Below are positions 22,803-27,778 of a stretch of DNA of 27,778 bases, piece by piece. The DNA comes from SIG578 sp964508295 (GTDB lineage Bacteria > Bacillota > Clostridia > Oscillospirales > Ruminococcaceae), in NCBI GenBank assembly GCA_964508295.1, contig CAZDSQ010000017.1:1-27778 (forward strand), in the 5' to 3' direction. The notes under the pieces are model-generated. The model was not told the origin of the DNA. It did no database searches and worked only from the letters and a program-made list of their open reading frames with translations. The position numbers and the translations under genes were made by a program. Position 1 is the first letter of the stretch; every line of letters begins with the position of its first letter.

Positions 22803-23546
22803 TTGGCAGCTCCCGAATTTAAACTTGAAAAATTTGAAGGCCCGCTTGACCTTCTACTTTCGCTTATCGCAAAGCACAAGCTTGATATTTACGATATCCC
22901 CATCTCTCAGCTACTCGAGCAGTACCTTGCCTATATCGCACAGATGCAGGAGCACGATATGGACGTTGCCAGCGAATTTCTTGAGATGGCGGCCCGCTTA
23001 GTTTACATCAAGACTGCTATGCTCCTTCCTCAGCACGAGGACGAGGCACAGGAGCTTAAAATTGAGCTCGAAGGACAGCTTCTTGAATACAGCGTTTGTA
23101 AGCAGGTGGCACAGGAGCTAAAAGAGGACTACGTCGGCGGCGATATTTATGTAAGAAAGCCCGCAGAGATAGAGCTGCCCAAAACCTTTGAAGGCACCGT
23201 GGACAAGCAAAAGCTCTTAGAGGCCTACCTCGCCGTTGCAGGCAGAAGGCAGAGAAAAATGCCGCCGCCCGCCTCGGCCTTTACTCAGATTGTTGCGAGG
23301 AGGATGGTTTCCATCCGCTCGAGAATTATGCTCATTATGTCTAAAATTATGGGAAACGGCAATATTCCTATTGAGGAAATTTGGGCGCAGAATAACGACA
23401 GGTATGAGCTTGTTGCATCGTTTTTGGCGGTGCTTGAGCTTATCCGCCATTCGAGAGTTTTAGTTTCGGACGATGGTAAAACAATTTGCTATAACAGCTT
23501 AGGAGGGGACACTGATTGGGAATCAGAGAACATAGAGGAGCAATAG
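22803..23546 (+). CDS. scpA: segregation and condensation protein A
   Basis: A 247-residue kleisin that joins SMC and ScpB in the bacterial condensin complex on the nucleoid. The N-terminal FEGPLDLLLSLIAKHKLDIYDIPI is characteristic, followed by EFLEMAARLVYIKTAMLLP. The C-terminal winged-helix part contains FLAVLELIRHSRV. The start is TTG at 22803, supported by AAAGGAG at 22787-22793 with a 9-nt spacer; there is no ATG near the conserved N-terminus. The last 31 nt overlap scpB, so the two partners are translated together. It lies 28 nt after the protease gene. Confidence 0.95.
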   Translation: MAAPEFKLEKFEGPLDLLLSLIAKHKLDIYDIPISQLLEQYLAYIAQMQEHDMDVASEFLEMAARLVYIKTAMLLPQHEDEAQELKIELEGQLLEYSVCKQVAQELKEDYVGGDIYVRKPAEIELPKTFEGTVDKQKLLEAYLAVAGRRQRKMPPPASAFTQIVARRMVSIRSRIMLIMSKIMGNGNIPIEEIWAQNNDRYELVASFLAVLELIRHSRVLVSDDGKTICYNSLGGDTDWESENIEEQ

Positions 23547-24106
23547 AGGCAATTCTGTTTGCAAGCGGCGAGCCCATTTCGGCCGCCCGTATTGCCGAGG
23601 TGCTTGAAATAGATTTAAGAACCGCCAAAAACCTTTTGGACGGTATTTCCGACGATTATGAAAACCGCGAGAGCGGAATTTGTGTACTGAAGCTCGGCGA
23701 CAACTATCAGATGACCACCAACAAAGAGTACGCCGACAAGGTGCGTGCGGCGCTTGACATTCGCCGCAATCAGCCGCTGTCTAATGCGGCGCTTGAGGTG
23801 CTTGCCATTATCGCATACAATCAGCCCGTAACAAGAGCCTTTATGGAGCAGATACGAGGCGTTGACTGCTCGGGCGTTGTTGCAAATCTTTGCGAAAAGG
23901 AGCTTATCGAGGAGGCGGGCAGACTCGACCTTCCCGGCAGACCCATCGCCTTTAAAACAACTGCAAACTTTTTAAGAGCCTTTGGTATCAGCTCGCTTGA
24001 CCTTTTACCTGCGCTTCCCGCTGAGGCGTCTGCCGCAGAGCTTTCGCAGGCGCTCCTAGGCGGCGAGCAGATTATGCTCGAGAGCGGCGAGGGTGAAGAA
24101 AAGTGA
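23516..24106 (+). CDS. scpB: segregation and condensation protein B
   Basis: A 196-residue winged-helix protein that dimerises and binds ScpA in the SMC complex. It shows AIEAILFASGEPIS at 9-22, DNYQMTTNKEYA, ALEVLAIIAYNQPVTRAFMEQIRGV (about 92-116) and LPGRPIAFKTTANFLRAFG. The start is TTG at 23516 inside the end of scpA, with AGGAGGGG at 23501-23508 and a 7-nt spacer. The stop overlaps the GTG start of the following gene by 4 nt. Confidence 0.95.
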   Translation: MGIREHRGAIEAILFASGEPISAARIAEVLEIDLRTAKNLLDGISDDYENRESGICVLKLGDNYQMTTNKEYADKVRAALDIRRNQPLSNAALEVLAIIAYNQPVTRAFMEQIRGVDCSGVVANLCEKELIEEAGRLDLPGRPIAFKTTANFLRAFGISSLDLLPALPAEASAAELSQALLGGEQIMLESGEGEEK

Positions 24107-24726
24107 GTGGCGGCACCATCGCACTAATCGTAATTTTGGCAATATTGCTGCTTTTGGCGCTGTTACTTTGCTGCCCTCTTTCGTTTTATATTAAATATGT
24201 AGACGAGGAGCTGTATGTAGACTTAAAGTTTCTTTTCTACAAAAAGCGCCTTCTGCCGCAGGATAAGAAAAAAGCAGAGGAAAGGCCCGAGCCAAAAGAG
24301 GATAAACCTAAAAAGGATAAAAAGTCCAAGGAAGCCTTTTTTGACACGCTCCAAAGATTTGCCGAGCTGCTTTCGGCGGGTGGTGCTCTCGGAAAGCTTG
24401 CCCTCTCGCTTCACAAGGCGAGGCTCTGCTTTGATGTAACGGTCGGCGGAGAGGATGCGGCAGAGATAGCTATTGAAACGGGCAGAATGTCTGCCTATCT
24501 TCACGCGGCGGCGGCAGTTTTTGCAAACCTTGTAAATGTAAAAAAACGCCGCATAACAGTTCGCCCTGATTATAACAGCAAAAAGACCGAATATGATCTT
24601 TCGGCGCGGCTTTATTCCCGCCCCATAACATACATTTTTAACATTCATAAGATCGTGCCTCTGCTTTTAAGAATTGCAGACGCATTACCCCCTAAAGACA
24701 ACAAAAAAGGAGAGAAAAAACAATGA
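24103..24726 (+). CDS. DUF2953 domain protein, membrane-anchored
   Basis: A 207-residue protein with one N-terminal hydrophobic helix (residues 6-25), a highly charged Lys/Glu/Pro linker (about 47-76) and a C-terminal domain matching DUF2953. Its function is unknown. In spore-forming Firmicutes, DUF2953 genes sit next to ytfJ as they do here. The start is GTG at 24103 overlapping the scpB stop (GTGA), and its stop overlaps the ytfJ start (ATGA). Expression is therefore tightly tied to both neighbours. Confidence 0.8.
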   Translation: MSGGTIALIVILAILLLLALLLCCPLSFYIKYVDEELYVDLKFLFYKKRLLPQDKKKAEERPEPKEDKPKKDKKSKEAFFDTLQRFAELLSAGGALGKLALSLHKARLCFDVTVGGEDAAEIAIETGRMSAYLHAAAAVFANLVNVKKRRITVRPDYNSKKTEYDLSARLYSRPITYIFNIHKIVPLLLRIADALPPKDNKKGEKKQ

Positions 24727-25103
24727 GTGAGCATCCCATTACCGAGCTTATGTCATCAACAATTGAAAAGTTAAGAGAACTTGCAAATTCTGAAACTGTT
24801 GTCGGCAATCCCATCAAGGTCTCGGAGAACACAGTTATCATCCCCGTTTCAAAGCTTTCGCTAGGCTTTGCCTCGGGCGGCTCGGACTTCCCCTCCAAAA
24901 ATCCCAAGGACCTTTTCGGCGGCGGAGGCGGAGCGGGCGTAACAGTAACCCCCAAGGCATTCCTCGTTGTTGAAAACGGAAATGTACGCCTTCTTCAGCT
25001 TGCTAAGGACGGCGAGAGCATTGATAGACTTTGTAATATGATTCCCGACGCTATAAATCAGATATCTTCCCTTATTAAAAAGGATAAAGAGGGCGCTGAA
25101 TAA
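24723..25103 (+). CDS. ytfJ: GerW/YtfJ-family sporulation protein
   Basis: A 126-residue protein of the YtfJ (GerW) family, known in Bacillus as a spore protein needed for some germination responses. It has the N-terminal VGNPIKVSENTVIIPVSKLSLGF pattern, a Gly-rich run (FGGGGGAGVTVTP, about 65-77) and a short hydrophobic strand PKAFLVV. It is encoded directly after the DUF2953 gene with a 4-nt overlap. Its presence supports a sporulating ancestry. Some non-sporulating Clostridia keep it, so it does not prove that the host sporulates. Confidence 0.9.
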   Translation: MSEHPITELMSSTIEKLRELANSETVVGNPIKVSENTVIIPVSKLSLGFASGGSDFPSKNPKDLFGGGGGAGVTVTPKAFLVVENGNVRLLQLAKDGESIDRLCNMIPDAINQISSLIKKDKEGAE

Positions 25104-25123
25104 TTCTTGAAAAAATAAAGCCG

Positions 25124-25154
25124 CCCCTGCATATATTTTACTAAAAATGCGGGG
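25124..25154 (+). promoter_or_regulatory. hairpin covering the dac ribosome binding site
   Basis: CCCC (25124-25127) plus GCAT (25129-25132) can pair with ATGCGGGG (25147-25154), with one bulged T and a 14-nt loop. The right arm holds the first four bases of GGGGAG, the ribosome binding site of the carboxypeptidase gene. The fold could limit its translation. Confidence 0.45.
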
Positions 25155-25163
25155 AGTGGTTTT

Positions 25164-26294
25164 ATGAAAAGGTTTGCGGCAGCTTTTCTGTCGATCGCGG
25201 TTTTGTTTTGCGCCTTGCCCGTTTACGCTTCGGCGACCGTTTCAGTTTCGGCTACGGCGGCCGTGCTGATAGACGCCGATACAGGCGCGGTGCTTTATAG
25301 CAAAAACCAAGATAAGAGGCTCGCTATGGCGAGCACCACAAAGATCATGACGGCTCTGCTCGCTTTAGAGAACGAGCAAAAGAGCCAGAGCTTCACGGTC
25401 GATAGTAAGGCGATAAGGGTAGAGGGTAGCTCTATGGGACTGGTCGAGGGCGATAAGGTGACCCTATACACCCTCGCCGTCGGAATGCTTATGCTTTCGG
25501 GCAACGATGCCGCAAATGCCGCCGCAGTTTTTATGGCGGGCAACAACGCCTCGTTTGCCGATAAAATGAATGAGCGCGCCGCCGAGATCGGAATGAAAAA
25601 CACCAATTTCGTAACTCCCTCGGGCCTTGATGACGAAAACCACTTTTCGACTGCCTACGATATGGCTCTGCTCGGTGCCGAGGCGATAAAAAACGCCGAG
25701 TTTCTGGAAATTTGCTCAAAGAGCCAGTATACTGTTGAGTTTGGCGCAGAGCCAAGTAGGCGCACCCTCTATAACCACAACCGCCTTTTAAAAGAGGTTG
25801 ACGGTTGCATCGGCATTAAAACAGGCTTTACCAAAAAAGCGGGCAGATGCCTCGTTTCAGCGGTAAGGCGAGGCGGCAGAACCCTCGTCTGTGTGACCCT
25901 AAAAGCTCCGAGCGACTGGAGCGACCATAAAAAGCTTTACGACTACGGCTTTTCGCTCTATAATGAGAGCGAAATTGAGGTCGAGCCGATAGAGCTACAA
26001 ATAGTAAATTCGGAAAAAGAATTTGTTGCCGCTTTGCCTAAAGAAACGCCAAAAATTATGGCAAGGCAGGGCGAAAAAATAAGCGTTAAGACTAAAATGC
26101 GCCCCTTTGAGTATGCCCCCGTTTACAGCGGGCAGATAGTGGGTAGCCTGTGCGTTGAGGTTGACGGCGCAGAGGTTTATGAAACCGAGCTGATCTTATC
26201 AGAGTCGGCTCACGCTAAAAACGAAAAGCTGAGCGAAAAACCGCTAAACCCTTTTGAAAGGCTGATCGAGTGGTTTAAGTCGCTTTTTAAATAA
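25164..26294 (+). CDS. D-alanyl-D-alanine carboxypeptidase (peptidase S11, DacF/DacB-like)
   Basis: A 376-residue penicillin-binding protein that trims the terminal D-alanine from peptidoglycan stems. A signal peptide covers about residues 1-24 (hydrophobic core LSIAVLFCALPV, then YASA). The active-site motifs are STTK (Ser57, Lys60), SGN (112-114) and KTG (219-221). A C-terminal beta domain is followed by the amphipathic anchor FERLIEWFKSLFK, as in PBP5-type proteins. Its place between ytfJ and rluB matches the spore-cortex enzymes of spore formers, so a cortex role is likely but inferred. The RBS GGGGAG is partly in a hairpin. Confidence 0.93.
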   Translation: MKRFAAAFLSIAVLFCALPVYASATVSVSATAAVLIDADTGAVLYSKNQDKRLAMASTTKIMTALLALENEQKSQSFTVDSKAIRVEGSSMGLVEGDKVTLYTLAVGMLMLSGNDAANAAAVFMAGNNASFADKMNERAAEIGMKNTNFVTPSGLDDENHFSTAYDMALLGAEAIKNAEFLEICSKSQYTVEFGAEPSRRTLYNHNRLLKEVDGCIGIKTGFTKKAGRCLVSAVRRGGRTLVCVTLKAPSDWSDHKKLYDYGFSLYNESEIEVEPIELQIVNSEKEFVAALPKETPKIMARQGEKISVKTKMRPFEYAPVYSGQIVGSLCVEVDGAEVYETELILSESAHAKNEKLSEKPLNPFERLIEWFKSLFK

Positions 26295-26308
26295 CGGAGG
26301 ACACAAAA

Positions 26309-27040
26309 TTGAAGGAAAGAATACAGAAAATTCTGTCAGAGGCAGGAGTCTGCTCCAGAAGAAAGGCTGAGGAGCTTATCCGCGCCGGCGCAGTTAAGGT
26401 TGACGGCCATCCTGCTACCATAGGCCTGCAGGTAGACCCCCACCAGTGCCGAATTACAGTTGACGACCAGCCGATAAACTACTCGTCAAAAAGAGAAAAG
26501 CATTATATCGCCTTAAATAAACCCCGCGGCTATGTAACAACTATGTCAGACGAGCGCGGCAGAAAAACCGTTTCGGAGCTTGTTTCCGAGCTTGGAACGA
26601 GAGTTTACCCGATAGGCAGGCTCGATATGGTTTCTGAGGGACTTTTGCTCTTGACGGACGACGGCGATTTTGCTAATATGATGATGCATCCCAAGTTCCA
26701 CATTACCAAAAGGTATAGAGTCACGGTGGACTCGGGCGTTACCGACGAGGCGCTCTCAAGGCTCTCCTCGGGCGTTGTGATAGACGGCAGAATGACCGCC
26801 CCCGCAGTTATAAATGTTGTTACTGCTTCGCCCACAAGAACGGTTATGGAAATGACCATCAGAGAGGGCAGAAACAGGCAGATAAGAAAAATGTGCGAGG
26901 CAGTAGGTCTGCAGGTCAAGCGCCTTAAACGAACTGCAATAGGCCCCTTGAAGCTCGGAATGTTACAACCTGGCGAGTGGCGAGAGCTTACGAAGGCTGA
27001 AATTGCGGCACTTCGCAGAGCCGCGGCAAATCACAAGTAA
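26309..27040 (+). CDS. rluB: 23S rRNA pseudouridine synthase, RluB/RsuA family
   Basis: A 243-residue enzyme that isomerises a uridine in rRNA. The N-terminal S4 RNA-binding domain (ERIQKILSEAGVCSRRKAEELI, residues 3-24) precedes the catalytic domain with PIGRLDMVSEGLLLLT, where Asp106 is the catalytic residue, and EGRNRQIRKMCE. Length and the S4 domain fit RluB/RsuA rather than RluA. The start is TTG at 26309, with GGAGG at 26296-26300 and an 8-nt spacer. The exact uridine is not readable from sequence. Confidence 0.92.
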   Translation: MKERIQKILSEAGVCSRRKAEELIRAGAVKVDGHPATIGLQVDPHQCRITVDDQPINYSSKREKHYIALNKPRGYVTTMSDERGRKTVSELVSELGTRVYPIGRLDMVSEGLLLLTDDGDFANMMMHPKFHITKRYRVTVDSGVTDEALSRLSSGVVIDGRMTAPAVINVVTASPTRTVMEMTIREGRNRQIRKMCEAVGLQVKRLKRTAIGPLKLGMLQPGEWRELTKAEIAALRRAAANHK

Positions 27041-27063
27041 TCAATTTAAAAGAGGTAAATAAA

Positions 27064-27778
27064 ATGGAAAACTCAAAAAAGACTATGGACACAATCGTTG
27101 CTCTTTGTAAAGGCCGCGGCTTTGTATATCCCGGTAGCGAGATATACGGCGGACTTGCAAACTCCTGGGACTTCGGCCCTCTTGGAGTAGAGCTTAAAAA
27201 CAACGTAAAGCGTGCCTGGTGGAAAAAGTTCGTGCAGGAAAGCCCCTACAACGTAGGCCTTGACAGCGCTATCCTTATGAACCCTGAAACCTGGGTAGCT
27301 TCGGGCCACCTCGGAGGATTTTCCGATCCTCTTATGGATTGTAAGGCTTGTAAGACCCGCCACCGCGCCGATAAGCTTATTGAAGATTATGCCGCCGCAA
27401 ACAACCTCGACATAAATCCTGCAGGCTGGAGCGACGAGGAAATGGCAAACTACATAAAGGAAAATAAGATTGCCTGCCCCAATTGCGACTCTCACGATTT
27501 TACCGATATTCGTAAGTTTAACCTTATGTTTAAAACCTTCCAGGGCGTAACCGAGGATAATTCTTCTACTATTTATCTTCGCCCCGAGACCGCTCAGGGT
27601 ATTTTTGTAAACTTCAAGAATATCCAGAGAACTACTCGTAAAAAGGTTCCCTTCGGCGTTGCTCAGATAGGTAAGTCTTTTAGAAACGAGATCACCCCCG
27701 GTAACTTCATTTTCCGTATCCGCGAGTTTGAGCAGATGGAGCTTGAGTTCTTCTGCAAGCCCGGCACAGACCTTGAGT
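27064..27778 (+). CDS. glyQS: glycine--tRNA ligase, single-chain type (3' end cut by the window)
   Basis: The first 238 residues of the class II, homodimeric glycyl-tRNA synthetase, which charges tRNA-Gly. The protein begins MENSKKTMDTIVALCKGRGF and shows YGGLANSWDFGPLG (28-41), a four-cysteine zinc site (Cys93, Cys96, Cys138, Cys141), RPETAQGIF (173-181) and class II motif 2 around FRNEITPGNF (207-216). The ATG at 27064 follows AGAGGT. It starts 23 nt after rluB. No T-box leader and no promoter fit in that gap, so expression seems to depend on upstream transcription. The reading frame runs off the window. Confidence 0.95.
   Translation, partial: MENSKKTMDTIVALCKGRGFVYPGSEIYGGLANSWDFGPLGVELKNNVKRAWWKKFVQESPYNVGLDSAILMNPETWVASGHLGGFSDPLMDCKACKTRHRADKLIEDYAAANNLDINPAGWSDEEMANYIKENKIACPNCDSHDFTDIRKFNLMFKTFQGVTEDNSSTIYLRPETAQGIFVNFKNIQRTTRKKVPFGVAQIGKSFRNEITPGNFIFRIREFEQMELEFFCKPGTDLE

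Noticed and set aside
1..27778. CRISPR array, insertion sequence, prophage or defence system
   Set aside because: No regularly spaced repeats, no transposase, integrase or phage genes and no known defence family were found. The 25-bp direct repeat occurs only twice.

Overview
The window looks like one contig piece from a low-to-mid-GC Gram-positive anaerobe, most likely a spore-forming Clostridia lineage (Oscillospirales/Ruminococcaceae-like). The reasons are strong GGAGG-type ribosome binding sites, several TTG/GTG starts, sigma-A promoters with 17-bp spacers, the scpA-scpB-DUF2953-ytfJ-dac-rluB block typical of spore formers, and a single-chain glycyl-tRNA synthetase. The lineage is inferred from gene content, not from a marker search. 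A run of 10 Ns at 16549-16558 shows that this is a scaffolded draft assembly.

Layout. (1) 1-306: a consensus minus-strand promoter, the 5' part of an initiator tRNA-Met, a GC-rich hairpin-packed segment of about 157 bp, and a second copy of the tRNA 5' part. The tRNA has no recognisable 3' half. (2) 411-1088: uridine kinase (udk) on the minus strand with a bidirectional terminator. (3) 1323-18116: a 16.7-kb surface-polysaccharide operon on the plus strand. It starts at a strong promoter (TTGACA-N17-TATTAT) and ends at a hairpin terminator. It holds rmlA-B-D-C (dTDP-L-rhamnose), a DUF1972-type probable rhamnosyltransferase, a GT4 and two GT2 glycosyltransferases, a LicD-family phosphotransferase, a hexapeptide acetyltransferase, a Wzy-like polymerase, an FdtA/QdtA-like ketoisomerase with a DegT-family aminotransferase, a membrane acyltransferase, a Wzx-like flippase, a GNAT acetyltransferase interrupted only by the N gap, and a CDP-glycerol glycerophosphotransferase-family protein. 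(4) 18127-21900: uvrA followed by an AEC-family transporter, minus strand. (5) 21999-27778: a plus-strand housekeeping and sporulation block: M50 protease, scpA, scpB, DUF2953, ytfJ, D,D-carboxypeptidase, rluB and the start of glyQS.

How the genes work together. RmlA and RmlB make dTDP-4-keto-6-deoxyglucose. RmlC and RmlD turn it into dTDP-L-rhamnose. The FdtA/QdtA-like isomerase and its aminotransferase draw on the same intermediate to make a dTDP-3-amino-3,6-dideoxyhexose (Fuc3N or Qui3N type), which one of the encoded acetyltransferases may N-acetylate. Four glycosyltransferases assemble a repeat unit, Wzx flips it and Wzy polymerises it. LicD, the CDP-glycerol-family enzyme and the membrane acyltransferase suggest decoration with phosphodiester-linked groups and O-acetyl. 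No priming glycosyl-1-phosphate transferase, chain-length kinase/phosphatase or LCP-type attachment enzyme is present, so those steps must be encoded elsewhere.

No CRISPR array, insertion sequence, phage or toxin-antitoxin genes were seen. The individual families are known. The parts most worth a second look are the hairpin element within the initiator-tRNA region and the specific sugar and phosphate decoration set of the polysaccharide locus.
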